DNA of 64,000 nt from Candidatus Bathyarchaeota archaeon (GCA_026414485.1 JAOAIX010000002.1:1-64000); one strand, 5' to 3'; positions 52,806 through 61,807 are shown, numbered from the stretch's first letter. The notes: generated by a model not told the origin, from the letters alone. Numbers and translations are program-made.

Positions 52806-54038
52806 ATGGCGGGGAAAATTAAGCAACTACGTATGGGTTTGAATGGTGATGAAGCTGTAGCTTACGCTGTAAAACAGTCAGATGTGGATGTTGTTGCAGC
52901 CTACCCAATCACCCCTCAGACCATAATTGTCGAAAAATTCAGCGAGTACGTTGCCGACGGTGAAGTTAACACCGAATTTGTATGCACCGAATCTGAACAC
53001 AGCGCCATCACCGCATGCATTGCCGCCTCAGCAACTGGCGCAAGAACCTTTACTGCAAGCGCCTCAGCTGGTTTAGCTCTTATGCATGAGATGCTGTTTG
53101 TGGCAAGCGGCTGCCGCGTACCCATAGTGATGGCTATAGCAAATAGGGCTTTGTCTGCACCGTTAAACATTCATGGCGATCACTCGGATAGCATGGCTCA
53201 ACGTGACTCAGGCTGGATTCAAATTTTTGTCGAAAACTCCCAGGAAGCCTACGATTCCGTGATCCAAGCTTTCAGAATTGCTGAGAACACCAATGTGCTC
53301 TTACCAGTTATCGTCGGCCTAGATGGCTTCACTTTAAGCCACACGTTGGAAAACGTTGATACACTTCCTGACGAGTCAGTCAAACAGTTTGTTGGAAGAC
53401 GTCAATTCACAACCGTGACAACGCACGAAGGTAAAACAGTGCCCTTTAAGCTTGACCCAGCAAACCCCATGACTATTGGACCAATTGCTCTGCCAAATTA
53501 CTACTTCGAATTTAAGCGCCAACAAGAAGAAGCAATGAAAAATGCGCTTGAAGTGATCCAAAAAGTTCACGATGAATACGCCAAATTAAGCAGCAGAAGC
53601 TACGGCAATGGTCTTATAGAAGAATATTTCCTTGAAGATGCTGAAGTTGCGGTTGTTTGTTTAGGTTCTACCGCCGGCACTTTAAAAACTGTTGTTGATG
53701 GACTCCGGCAAGAGGGCATAAAAGTAGGCTTGCTGCGGCTCCGAGTGTTCCGTCCTTTCCCTGCAGAGGCAATTCGAAATGCGCTGAAGAACGCAAAAAT
53801 GGTGGTTGTTATGGATAAATGCATGAGCTTTGGCGGAAATGGTGGAGCTGTTTTCCATGAGGTTCGCAGTGCCATGTATGATGTTAACTCGCGTCCGTTG
53901 ATTGTCAATTATATCTATGGTTTAGGTGGGCGAGATACTCCACCTAAAGAGTTCCGAAAAATTTTGGAGGACATGCACCGAATGCTGCACGCCGGGCGTG
54001 TGGACAAACTGGTGCACTATATAGGTTTAAGGGAGTGA
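52806..54038 (+). CDS. porA: Pyruvate:ferredoxin oxidoreductase alpha subunit
   Basis: A 410-residue alpha subunit. Signatures: AAYPITPQTIIVEKFSEYVADG, FVCTESEHSAITACIAASATGARTFTASASAGLALMHEML and GDHSDSMAQRDSGWIQIF; domain II (ACLGSTAGTLKTVV-like) follows near 290. ATG 52806 is chosen with GGAGAAAGGTGA immediately upstream; a GTG 9 nt earlier overlaps delta. Pyruvate specificity is suggested by overall resemblance to PorA, not proven. Confidence 0.94.
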   Translation: MAGKIKQLRMGLNGDEAVAYAVKQSDVDVVAAYPITPQTIIVEKFSEYVADGEVNTEFVCTESEHSAITACIAASATGARTFTASASAGLALMHEMLFVASGCRVPIVMAIANRALSAPLNIHGDHSDSMAQRDSGWIQIFVENSQEAYDSVIQAFRIAENTNVLLPVIVGLDGFTLSHTLENVDTLPDESVKQFVGRRQFTTVTTHEGKTVPFKLDPANPMTIGPIALPNYYFEFKRQQEEAMKNALEVIQKVHDEYAKLSSRSYGNGLIEEYFLEDAEVAVVCLGSTAGTLKTVVDGLRQEGIKVGLLRLRVFRPFPAEAIRNALKNAKMVVVMDKCMSFGGNGGAVFHEVRSAMYDVNSRPLIVNYIYGLGGRDTPPKEFRKILEDMHRMLHAGRVDKLVHYIGLRE

Positions 54039-54049
54039 GGGGGAAACAA

Positions 54050-55021
54050 ATGACAACTCAAGAATGGAAATTTACAGCCAAAGAAATCGCTGAAAAACCC
54101 GACCAGTTCCTTTCAGGTCACCGTGCATGTGCAGGTTGCGTACCAGCTACAGTCCTTAAGCTTGTTATGAAAGCTACTCGCGGGCCCACAATTGTAACCG
54201 AAGCCACTGGCTGCATGGAAGTTGTTTCCTCAATTTATCCCTACACTTCATGGTCAGTGCCTTGGATCCACACAGCGTTTGAAACTGCAGCCGCCAACGC
54301 CGCAGGCATAGATGCAGCGCTGAAAGCTCTGAAACGTAAAGGTCAGCTAAAAGAACACGTCGACATAATTGCGTTTGCAGGCGACGGTGGAACCTACGAC
54401 ATAGGTTTCCAAGCGTTATCAGGTGCAGTAGAACGGGGACACGATTTTCTCTTTGTCCTCTACGATAACGAAGGCTACATGAATACAGGCATCCAAAGAA
54501 GCGGCGGAACACCCATCGGTGCAGCGACTACAACATCTCCTGCAGGCAAAGTTGTACCAGGCAAACTGCAGCACAAAAAACCCATAACCGACATAATGGT
54601 TGCTCATGGTATTGAATACGTGGCTACCGCGTCACCTTACTACTGGAAAGATTTGCTCACAAAAGTACGCAAAGGCTTAGAGGTTGAAGGTCCCGCATTC
54701 TTACATGTGCTTGCACCTTGCCCAAGAGGTTGGCGAAGCGAACCTGCTGATTCAATTTACTACTCAAAACTGGCAGTGGAGACTTGTGTGTTCCCGCTTT
54801 GGGAAGCCATCAACGGGCAATATCAATTGTCAACCCCCAGCAAGCTCATTGCATTGGCGCCTCAAAAGAAAAAACCTGTTACAGAATACCTCAATGGTCA
54901 AGGACGCTACAGGCACCTCTTTAAGCCACAAGGCAAAGCTATACTTGACGAGATTCAAAGATGGACTGACGACCGCTGGGCAAAACTACTCAAAAAATGC
55001 GTTGAAGAACAAAAAACTTAA
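54050..55021 (+). CDS. porB: Pyruvate:ferredoxin oxidoreductase beta subunit (TPP-binding)
   Basis: A 323-residue catalytic subunit that binds thiamine pyrophosphate and a proximal cluster. Cluster Cys in RACAGCV and TGCMEV; TPP/Mg motif AFAGDGGTYDIGFQ ... YDNEGYMNTGIQ. YPYTSWSVPWIH is typical of pyruvate-type beta subunits. ATG 54050 has a GAGGGGG site upstream; a GTG 15 nt earlier overlaps alpha. Makes acetyl-CoA, CO2 and reduced ferredoxin, the likely donor for the hydrogenase at 10.6-18.7 kb. Confidence 0.95.
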   Translation: MTTQEWKFTAKEIAEKPDQFLSGHRACAGCVPATVLKLVMKATRGPTIVTEATGCMEVVSSIYPYTSWSVPWIHTAFETAAANAAGIDAALKALKRKGQLKEHVDIIAFAGDGGTYDIGFQALSGAVERGHDFLFVLYDNEGYMNTGIQRSGGTPIGAATTTSPAGKVVPGKLQHKKPITDIMVAHGIEYVATASPYYWKDLLTKVRKGLEVEGPAFLHVLAPCPRGWRSEPADSIYYSKLAVETCVFPLWEAINGQYQLSTPSKLIALAPQKKKPVTEYLNGQGRYRHLFKPQGKAILDEIQRWTDDRWAKLLKKCVEEQKT

Positions 55022-55052
55022 AATTCTCTTTTCTTTTTTTACTTTTTTGGTG
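55022..55052 (+). terminator. Poly-T terminator after the por operon
   Basis: Directly after the beta stop codon lies a run of T-rich tracts (TTCTCTTTTCTTTTTTTACTTTTTT pattern), the type of oligo-T signal at which archaeal RNA polymerase stops. No hairpin is needed or seen. Confidence 0.45.
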
Positions 55053-55145
55053 GATTTTTAAACTTATTTTGCCTCTTCAGCAACTTCATGCGAAGATTTT
55101 AATAATCTAACGTTGCATACCCCATAACACTACTGGAGAGAACTC

Positions 55146-56021
55146 ATGAACGGCAAGCAAAAGGGTGTTTTGTTTACACTACTAACCAGTTTAACTGTTG
55201 CGATTGGCGCGGTTCTGCTGAAGTTAAACCTTGAGCTGGTAAGCGTTGAGATGGCAAATTTGCTTTTCTCAGGTTTTTGTAGCGTCTTCTTCATAGGTAT
55301 TCTACTTCTTTACCGTGGGCAGGGTCACTTTTCAGCTATAGCGAAAAACTGGAGGAAATTGGCGTTGTTCAGTTTGCTTGGTACCTCTGCCCTTCTGCTA
55401 AACACTTACGGCATATTTATCGCTGGCCCAGTAAATGCTGCTTTCTTAGGGCAGTTTGCAGCTGTTTTCACAATTTTGCTAGGCTTCTTTTTCTTAAAAG
55501 AACGATTCACCAAACAAGAAGGCACAGGTATTCTGTTTGCAGTAATCGGCGTGTTTATTATGGCATACTCTGGTTTTAACGCCGAAATTGTAGGGATTGC
55601 CATATTTTTAACAGTGGCCTTTTTGTTTGCTGTCAGTAATTTAATTTCAAAAATTTTTGTTGCAAAGATACCCCCCATCGCTCTAGCGGGGTCAAATTCC
55701 TTCTTTGGGCTCCTCTTCATGTCTTTATTTATGCTTTTGTTCACTCGAGTTGAGCCAAAAGTTCCGTCTCTCGCATTGTTTTATACTTTTTTCGGCGCCC
55801 TTTTAGGCGGCGTCATCGGGTTCATCCTATTTTATAAGGCCTTACAAGTTTTTGAAGTATCAAAAACTGTAGCAATCCGCACCGCGGATCCTTTCTTGAC
55901 AGCAGTTTTTTCCTTCATTTTTTTGTCCCTTACCCCAACGGTTAACCAACTTGTTGGCGGGGCCTTCATAGTTGTCGGAGTAATTCTGATAAGTTTGGCC
56001 AAACCGAAGAATGTTGAATGA
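55146..56021 (+). CDS. EamA/DMT-family transporter
   Basis: A 291-residue membrane protein with ten helices arranged as two EamA repeats (1-140 and 150-290). PVNAAFLGQFAAVFTILLGFFFLKERFTKQEGTGILFAVIGVF and its second-half counterpart (ADPFLTAVFSFIFLSLTPTVNQLVGGAFIVVGV) are the repeat signatures. Exports or imports an unknown metabolite. Possible TATA TTTAATAATC near 55098. Confidence 0.92.
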   Translation: MNGKQKGVLFTLLTSLTVAIGAVLLKLNLELVSVEMANLLFSGFCSVFFIGILLLYRGQGHFSAIAKNWRKLALFSLLGTSALLLNTYGIFIAGPVNAAFLGQFAAVFTILLGFFFLKERFTKQEGTGILFAVIGVFIMAYSGFNAEIVGIAIFLTVAFLFAVSNLISKIFVAKIPPIALAGSNSFFGLLFMSLFMLLFTRVEPKVPSLALFYTFFGALLGGVIGFILFYKALQVFEVSKTVAIRTADPFLTAVFSFIFLSLTPTVNQLVGGAFIVVGVILISLAKPKNVE

Positions 56022-56044
56022 GATAGAAGTCAACCGCTTTGACG

Positions 56045-56689
56045 TTAGGCAGTTATGTGTCCGCTTTTGCGCACTAAGATTATGTAGATGACGGTGGAGG
56101 CACACACCAAAATCGCAACTGAAAATACCGTGGGAAATTCAGGAATTACTGTATCAACTGAGCCTCCCACGTCAGTGTGAGGTATGAAGTTGGCCGGTTC
56201 ACCTTCCGCTGGGAAATCTGCTAGTTCAGTTTGTAGTTTAAGCTCTGAATGCCCAACGCTAATGACTTTGAACGTTACAACTGCAATTGTGCCGCTGCCA
56301 CTAAAGGCCGGCGCAGGATTCTGGGATGTAGCTAAAAGGTGGTAGGTGCCTATTTGTTGGTTCGCGTTGTCTTCTACGATGTAAATGGGCGCCTCTGTTG
56401 TTTCGTGTAGCACACCGTTTTGGTGGGATTCTATACCTAACAAGTGACTTGCGCTAATCACTTGGAGTACAGTATTATTCCAACTTAGAGTTACATCGAC
56501 GCCATAAAGGTTTTGTACATTATTAATAACAATCTTCACCGTAAATGTTTCATCCATAATTGCGGTAACATGTACAGGTTCAACTTCAACAGTTGTTCTT
56601 GCAGTCTGAGCACAAGCAGCACAAAACAAAAGCAAGAACAATAATGCAAACCCTGCCAGCAACAGAATCCTCCTTTTTTGTTGTCTCAT
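56045..56689 (-). CDS. Cohesin-domain surface protein with PEF-CTERM anchor
   Basis: A 214-residue secreted protein. An N-terminal signal peptide (basic MRQQKRR, then a hydrophobic core ending near 28) is followed by a cohesin domain (~35-165: EVEPVHVTAIMDETFTVKIVI, NVQNLYGVDVTLSWNNTVLQV, GTIAVVTFKVISVG). The end is a PEF-CTERM sorting signal: IPEF, a hydrophobic helix and basic VRKS tail, recognised by archaeosortase. It should display a dockerin-binding module on the cell surface. Start overlaps the upstream HTH membrane gene by 4 nt. No archaeosortase gene in the window. Confidence 0.85.
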   Translation of the reverse strand: MRQQKRRILLLAGFALLFLLLFCAACAQTARTTVEVEPVHVTAIMDETFTVKIVINNVQNLYGVDVTLSWNNTVLQVISASHLLGIESHQNGVLHETTEAPIYIVEDNANQQIGTYHLLATSQNPAPAFSGSGTIAVVTFKVISVGHSELKLQTELADFPAEGEPANFIPHTDVGGSVDTVIPEFPTVFSVAILVCASTVIYIILVRKSGHITA

Positions 56690-57627
56690 TGTTGCTCGCC
56701 TTTTGGATTTTCAATCAACATCACTATCTTATCTCTTCCTTTCTTATATCTTCTCACAATGCCCTTCTTTTCGAGGACAGCTAGAAGTTGGCTCGTTTTA
56801 GCCTTGGAGAACCTGCATTTTTCAGTTATTTCCCACTGAAACATGCTTCCACCTGCTGATTTGAGGGTTTTTAGAATTTTTTCTTCTTCGGTTTCAACTT
56901 TAGGAATCTCTGGAAGCTTGTTTATGTTTGTCTCTTTTATTTGTTGCATGCGGCGTTTTGCTAACACGAAACCTAAACTGCCCAATGAAAAAGCCAACAA
57001 TGTGCCCACAACTCCGATAATAAGCATGGCTGTTGGGGCATCACTGTTGCTAACCACGTTAGTATCTGCCAGAACTATGTGAGGGTGACCATTTATGAAA
57101 TATTGGCTTCCCAACCACTTGATTGTCTGTGCTTTATCGTCTCGTTCACTGGGTGCCGGGACCACTGATTGTATAGCCAATTTTTGGGGATAATTAATTT
57201 GCAATGTTCCATCTCCATAAAGAAGACTAAAAAACCCATTAACACCAAAAACATCGCCTACTATAACTTGACCGTTTTGGGCGTAACTAAAATTCGCCCA
57301 AGTAAATATGTACTTAACCGTTTTTGATTGTGTTTCCCACGAAAGAGCAGTATCCATCTGAAGCGACGCGGGAACCACGTTCATTTCACGCTGAGTTTGA
57401 TTCATTGCGGCATTAACAAGATTGGAAACTTTCTGTTGGAACCCGTCCCATGTATCGACTGTGCCGTTAATGTCTAACACCTGAGTTATAATCCACGTGG
57501 CCGAACAGTCTTCAAATACGTCAACAGTGTACTGGGTGTAGACTTGACCCTGAACATAGTTATTTGAAGTAAACAGTAAGATTAACGTCCAAATAACAAC
57601 TGAGCTGCTGACCGCTTTAAAGTGCAT
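56686..57627 (-). CDS. Membrane-bound protein with extracellular domain and cytoplasmic winged-helix domain
   Basis: A protein of about 313 residues: signal-anchor at the N-terminus, extracellular domain ~30-200 resembling DUF4897, one transmembrane helix (~210-235, LIIGVVGTLLAFSLGSLGFVLA), a Lys-rich linker and a C-terminal winged HTH (~250-310, MFQWEITEKCRFSKAKTSQLLAVLEKKGIVRRYKKG). The layout suggests a transmembrane one-component regulator. ATG 57627 is preferred to GTG 57648. Overlaps the cohesin gene by 4 nt, so it may control that surface module. Confidence 0.8.
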   Translation of the reverse strand: MHFKAVSSSVVIWTLILLFTSNNYVQGQVYTQYTVDVFEDCSATWIITQVLDINGTVDTWDGFQQKVSNLVNAAMNQTQREMNVVPASLQMDTALSWETQSKTVKYIFTWANFSYAQNGQVIVGDVFGVNGFFSLLYGDGTLQINYPQKLAIQSVVPAPSERDDKAQTIKWLGSQYFINGHPHIVLADTNVVSNSDAPTAMLIIGVVGTLLAFSLGSLGFVLAKRRMQQIKETNINKLPEIPKVETEEEKILKTLKSAGGSMFQWEITEKCRFSKAKTSQLLAVLEKKGIVRRYKKGRDKIVMLIENPKGEQQ

Positions 57628-57934
57628 TGTACACCTAACATAAGACACTCAAATAGGCTATATTTAAGACTTGTAGCGTCTTCAAAAAAAGTGCTCCCTC
57701 CCGCCGACGGGTGTGGTTGAGTACTCTGTTCTGTGAAAGCGTTTTTAAGGCAAATGCTGTTTAAGGCTCTTGGAAAATAAAAACGGTGTTTATTTGGAAT
57801 TAAACATTTAAATAAACTGTTATGAACTTTTTTGAACTAAATTAAACCCTTTTTGAGGCTTTTGTTTAAAAATGAGGTTAGAAACGGTTTTATTTGTGAA
57901 CTGTTTGGTCTTTTGTGAAAATCAGGTGATCAAA

Positions 57935-58768
57935 ATGAAAAAAACTACAGTCACACTACTATTATTAACAATCGTAGCTTTAGCAAGCTCAAGTATTATT
58001 GTAAACTTTGCCAGTGCCAGATGCACGCCAAATTTTGGATCATTTGTGAGATTCGGTGGTGGTCCTTGGCACTCTAATCAACCTGAATCGCTTAACCTAG
58101 TAAGGATAAATGGGTTGGTTACCAAGTGGGGAACAAGTTCAGTCAACGGCTCTCTTTCAGCTCAAGCTAAAACTGCAGTGTTTAACGTCTCAGATTCCCG
58201 TCAAATGGCTCTCGTCAACGTGATGTGGACAACCAACAGCTTACGCCCCCTAAACGCAGTTAGAACAGCTGAGAACTTCACCTATACGTTTTACTCGGCA
58301 AGACTAAATAACTCCTCTATATCCGCGATCGATCTTGGCTCAACAAACTTCTTCATCAACGGTACATGGAACCTCTATAACGTAACTACCATTGTAACTA
58401 TAACTACAAACAGTCTAGGACAAATAACAAACATTCACCGTGAAACTGACACCAAAGTTGCAATCGCTTACGGCAAACTCACCGTTACAGACAACTGGAC
58501 TACGTTCAAACTAGAAATTTCAGGAATTGCACCGTTATCAGGCACCGTAGCTCGTTCCAGAACCTGTCTCGTGGACTTTAACCCATTCAAATTCAGCGAT
58601 GAAGACGGTGTAACATCAAACCGACTAACCAGAAACGATGTGAGGACTCTTGGAAGAGCATGTGGTTCAATGCCAGGCTGGGGCAACTACGACCAAAGCA
58701 TGGACTTCAACAACAACTACCGCATAGATATAGCTGACTTATGCACAGTTGCAGCTAAAGCCCTCTAA
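57935..58768 (+). CDS. Secreted dockerin-containing protein
   Basis: A 277-residue protein. ATG 57935 follows AGGTGATC and starts a clean signal peptide (MKKTTVTLLLLTIVALASS, cleavage after FASA). The middle ~180 residues are a beta-rich domain of no family I know, with many N-glycosylation sites. The C-terminal ~60 residues contain two dockerin-like calcium loops, DFNPFKFSDEDG and DFNNNYRIDIADL, each followed by a helix (LTRNDVRTLGRA, LCTVAAKAL). It lies divergently next to the cohesin operon, so the two proteins are plausible binding partners. Confidence 0.82.
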   Translation: MKKTTVTLLLLTIVALASSSIIVNFASARCTPNFGSFVRFGGGPWHSNQPESLNLVRINGLVTKWGTSSVNGSLSAQAKTAVFNVSDSRQMALVNVMWTTNSLRPLNAVRTAENFTYTFYSARLNNSSISAIDLGSTNFFINGTWNLYNVTTIVTITTNSLGQITNIHRETDTKVAIAYGKLTVTDNWTTFKLEISGIAPLSGTVARSRTCLVDFNPFKFSDEDGVTSNRLTRNDVRTLGRACGSMPGWGNYDQSMDFNNNYRIDIADLCTVAAKAL

Positions 58769-58847
58769 TCTCCTATCCTTTTTTACGCCTTTGCTTTTTG
58801 ATCTTTTTGTTAAAGTTATAAATTCAAGGATATACTATAAACAACTG

Positions 58848-59036
58848 ATGCTCTTGACTGCTGAGTCACAAAAATCCAAGTTAAATGATACTAACAAGAC
58901 AACAAAGTTACCTTGTGGCTGTGAATATCAGGAAAGTAGCTGGTTGTTAACACGCCTTAGAGAATGTGAGTACCATAAACGAAGACGAACAGCAAAAAGA
59001 CCTTACAGACCCAAAGCTGAATGCGTCCGACCCTGA
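58848..59036 (+). CDS. Small Cys/Arg-rich protein
   Basis: A 62-residue basic protein from ATG 58848, with CGC and a later Cys-His pair (LPCGCEYQESSW ... RECEYHKRRR) that could hold one metal, and an Arg/Lys-rich tail. TATACTATAAAC just upstream may be its TATA box, implying a near-leaderless mRNA. No family recognised; could be nucleic-acid binding. Confidence 0.55.
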   Translation: MLLTAESQKSKLNDTNKTTKLPCGCEYQESSWLLTRLRECEYHKRRRTAKRPYRPKAECVRP

Positions 59037-59129
59037 TGGCGTTTTTGCTTTTTTGTTAATTATGCCTACGTTTTTATCGGGGCTTTAATTTTGGGTCTGT
59101 TGGTTGTTTGCTAAAGATGTATATGTGCA

Positions 59130-59525
59130 TTAAATGTGAATTGCATCATTTCGTTTTGAAAAAGCGGCAGGGTTTATAGTTGCAACCTCAAGTTTGACTT
59201 TATTTTCTGTTGACATTGTCCTACAAATGAGGTTCAAAGACCCCTCAGTAAAGTTAAGCACTGTCTGGCCTTCAGTTGTTAGGGTATAAACTTTACGTGG
59301 GCGTTCCGAATCCATGTTCCACTCGCTTTTGATGTATCCTTTCTTTTCAAGAGCGTTGAGCAATGGATAGACAGTGCTGGGGCCGAAGTATACGCCAAAG
59401 TTTTTCCGAATCTTCATAATTATTTGGTAGCCATGCATTGGCTGAGCGTCTAGGAATTGAAGGATAATCATGTCTAGCAAGCCTTTGGTTAGCTTTGTTT
59501 GGATTTCTTTTTGAAAGTTTGCCAT
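59130..59525 (-). CDS. PadR-family transcriptional regulator
   Basis: A 131-residue regulator. The PadR winged helix is clear: LDMIILQFLDAQPMHGYQIIMKI, STVYPLLNALEKKGYIKSEWN and the KVYTLTTEG wing. The ~40-residue C-terminal part provides the dimerisation helix. A perfect palindrome lies 40 bp upstream of its start (59565-59589), consistent with autoregulation. Confidence 0.93.
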   Translation of the reverse strand: MANFQKEIQTKLTKGLLDMIILQFLDAQPMHGYQIIMKIRKNFGVYFGPSTVYPLLNALEKKGYIKSEWNMDSERPRKVYTLTTEGQTVLNFTEGSLNLICRTMSTENKVKLEVATINPAAFSKRNDAIHI

Positions 59526-59564
59526 TTTTCTTCTTCCCTTGTGTATTTATGTTGTACATATGTT

Positions 59565-59589
59565 CAATATGTCTTATTTAGACATATTG
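59565..59589. promoter_or_regulatory. Perfect 10-bp inverted repeat, probable PadR operator
   Basis: CAATATGTCT, five-base spacer TATTT, AGACATATTG: a perfect 10-bp inverted repeat between the padR start codon (59525) and a TATA-like TTATAAAG at ~59609-59616. The position, downstream of the TATA box on the padR strand, fits a repressor site. A transcript hairpin is an alternative. Confidence 0.6.
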
Positions 59590-59930
59590 TATGAGTTTAC
59601 CTTCCTTGCACATGCTTATAAAGATTCATGCATATTCAGGCATACATGAGCATATGTTAATTACGGTGGTTTATGTATAATTAATTTTGAACATTCAGAT
59701 TCTGACTATAGAAGAGGACATTGTAGAAACTGTACAACACCTATACACAAAACATGCAAAAAGGCCACGTCAATTAAGTGCGCAAAAGCGGCGGGCTTTT
59801 CAACACACGCCTACCGCCTGAACATAGGGTAAATTCTGAGCAATTTTTCTTTGCATAGAACCATCTTCTCAAATAGAAAAAAACTTTTGTGCTTTTTCCT
59901 TTATACCCGTTGCGTCTGAGTTAAATATGG
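59590..59930. other. 341-bp intergenic region between padR and the isomerase-like gene
   Basis: Contains clustered CATATG/GCATAT/CATGC words at 59608-59655, possibly further half-sites for the PadR protein. An AAAAGC...GCTTTT hairpin lies near 59783-59799. AT-rich sequence follows up to the ATG at 59931. No open frame of interest. Confidence 0.4.
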
Positions 59931-60728
59931 ATGTTTGTTTTATGTGACGTGGAGGTATACGGTGCTTTGGAGCTAAGTTTGTCTAATGGACTTTTCTTTC
60001 AGATGCCAATAGCCGAAAATTTACGGTCAGTGCAGCGCTTAGGTTTTTTAAACGTGGAGTTTAATATGAAAAGTGTTGAGGAAAACGACGACGATTCAGT
60101 TTATACTGTAAAAGAGTTAATTGAAACATGCGGGTTGCGGTGTCTTACACTTCACGCCGCGAGTTTACATATGAGTAGCACAGCAGAGTTGCAGAAGGCG
60201 TGTTATTATGTTAAAGTCTCAGCGGAATTCGCCAAAACACTTGGTGTCCCCCTTATGGTAGTTCATTCCAACGTTTCTAGGAAGATTCCTGAAAAAATAC
60301 GGCGCCAACTTTTGAAAGAATTTTTCAGCTTTCTTAAACCCTACGCTAAAAAGTTGGGTATCAAGTTGGCTTTGGAAAACCTTTCATATGCATCCAGTGG
60401 ATATGGTAAAAACGTAGCTGAACTTGAGGAAATTTTTGGACTTATAAATCACGATGATTCAATCGGGTTTACTCTTGATTTTTGTCATGCTGAAGCTACC
60501 GGACAAACTTTTCCACTTCTCGAAAAATACAAAAATCGCCTATGCAACGTTCACTTAAGTAACCGTGCACATAAACCCTTCTTGCAGGAAGATCCGCATC
60601 TAATTGCCTTTCTAAAAAGGCTGCAGGAATTTAACTATCATGGTTCTTTAACCTTAGAGCTTAACCGTAAATGCAGCTTTGAAGAGGTACTTGCAACAAA
60701 AAATATTGTTGAAAAACTGCTTTTATAG
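59931..60728 (+). CDS. Xylose isomerase-like TIM barrel protein (AP endonuclease 2 family)
   Basis: A 265-residue TIM barrel. Typical family stretches are LRCLTLHAASLHM (strand with metal His), VPLMVVHSNV, LALENLSYA (metal Glu), GFTLDFCHAEATGQ (Asp and His ligands), NVHLSNRAH and SLTLELNRK. Members include sugar isomerases/epimerases and endonuclease IV-like enzymes; substrate unknown. Confidence 0.88.
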   Translation: MFVLCDVEVYGALELSLSNGLFFQMPIAENLRSVQRLGFLNVEFNMKSVEENDDDSVYTVKELIETCGLRCLTLHAASLHMSSTAELQKACYYVKVSAEFAKTLGVPLMVVHSNVSRKIPEKIRRQLLKEFFSFLKPYAKKLGIKLALENLSYASSGYGKNVAELEEIFGLINHDDSIGFTLDFCHAEATGQTFPLLEKYKNRLCNVHLSNRAHKPFLQEDPHLIAFLKRLQEFNYHGSLTLELNRKCSFEEVLATKNIVEKLLL

Positions 60729-60851
60729 GTGACAACAAAATATTCTATGTTGTGCAGTTGAATTGTTACGTGTTAATGTGTTAATCAAAGAAATGGTTAG
60801 TCAACAAGATGGATCAAACGCTGAAAAATTGACTTTGGTGGAGGTGAACAT

Positions 60852-60986
60852 ATGACTAATGTGGGAGAATTATACTCGTGCAAAATCTGTGGCAACTCTG
60901 TTGAGGTGGTTGTTGCGGGGGCAGGAAAACTTGTTTGTTGCGGGCAGCCCATGGAGCTTATCGGGAACGTTGATGACGAAGAATGA
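60852..60986 (+). CDS. Desulforedoxin-like iron protein
   Basis: A 44-residue protein: GELYSCKICGNSVEVVVAG and LVCCGQPMELI give the Cys-x2-Cys ... Cys-Cys set that binds one Fe(SCys)4 in desulforedoxin and in the N-terminal domain of desulfoferrodoxin. GGAGGTGAA (60839-60847) precedes ATG 60852 closely. The superoxide reductase catalytic domain is absent. Probably an electron carrier in oxidative-stress defence. Confidence 0.88.
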   Translation: MTNVGELYSCKICGNSVEVVVAGAGKLVCCGQPMELIGNVDDEE

Positions 60987-61054
60987 ATTGTTCGTCTGTT
61001 TCAGCGTAATGTTAATCATAGACTTAGCAGCTATTTAGTAGGGGATTTAAAGGT

Positions 61055-61315
61055 ATGAAGCCGAAGGTTACAAAGCCCACTCCAGAACAAAAGCAAAAGG
61101 CAGAATCGTGGCCTATATGGGAAAAAGAAGAATCCACTTTCCCATGGGAGTACGACGAAAAAGAAACTTGCCTAATACTCAAAGGGAAAGCTGTTGTGAA
61201 GTGTCCTGAGGGTACCGTTGAGTTTGGTGCAGGTGACTACGTAGTTTTCCCTAAAGGACTCAAATGTACGTGGGAAATCAAAGAGAAAATCAGAAAACAC
61301 TACAATTTTGGATAA
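61055..61315 (+). CDS. Cupin-domain protein
   Basis: An 86-residue single cupin of the DUF861/EutQ-like type: ETCLILKGKAVVKCPEG and VEFGAGDYVVFPKGLKCTWEI are the two cupin strands motifs. Usual metal-binding His of the first motif are missing, as is common in this subgroup. Function unknown; sits among redox-related small genes. Confidence 0.88.
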   Translation: MKPKVTKPTPEQKQKAESWPIWEKEESTFPWEYDEKETCLILKGKAVVKCPEGTVEFGAGDYVVFPKGLKCTWEIKEKIRKHYNFG

Positions 61316-61807
61316 CCTTTCTCTTTTTTTATTTCTGTTGTATCTTTTTTTATTGACAAAAAAGAATCAACAGGTGTTGTTAAAAGAGGAGGACAACTTC
61401 ATTTGCTGCCGTTGCGTGGTAGAATTCTAATGAAACTCAATTTAAACAAGGAACCACTTTATGTTTTAACAGCGGAGATCGACCTAGTTCGGAAAGGTGA
61501 CAATGCAAAACTAGACAAGTATGCTTTTGAACATACTTAAACAGGGTGGTTTTTCCAGCAACAACAAAAAATCATGAGGTTTTCAGCATTAATTTAAGCC
61601 CAGTTCTAAAGCAACTGGAAACTCACTAAAAACCATCAGAAACCGTCCCCTCTAGCCGTCAATTATCAATCAAACTCCCATCGTATGCACTTCTTCTAAA
61701 TATTACATTTAACGTGATATAACCAAAAATAGCCACGGACATACAATCTTCGCTGAGGAATACTTATTTTGGTGACCAAGCAAAATAGAGCTAAAAATAA
61801 CTAACTA
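61316..61807. other. 492-bp stretch between cupin gene and tRNA-Pro
   Basis: Starts with a T-rich terminator-like tract (CTTTCTCTTTTTTTATTTC, 61319-61338). Apart from the doubtful 45-codon frame at 61403-61540, it holds only AT-rich sequence; TTAAC/TATAACC elements near 61700-61730 may belong to the tRNA promoter. Confidence 0.35.
61403..61540 (+). CDS. Possible small protein, 45 residues
   Basis: TTG 61403 is preceded by GAGGAGGA (61386-61393) at a workable distance. The product contains RILMKLNLNKEPLYVLTAEI and a charged tail, with no recognised motif. Support is the ribosome site only. Confidence 0.3.
   Translation: MLPLRGRILMKLNLNKEPLYVLTAEIDLVRKGDNAKLDKYAFEHT

Noticed and set aside
51960-55021. 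2-oxoglutarate or branched-chain 2-oxoacid ferredoxin oxidoreductase
   Set aside because: Separate gamma-delta-alpha-beta genes and the YPYTSW / TGCMEV features of beta resemble the pyruvate enzyme more; not excluded outright.
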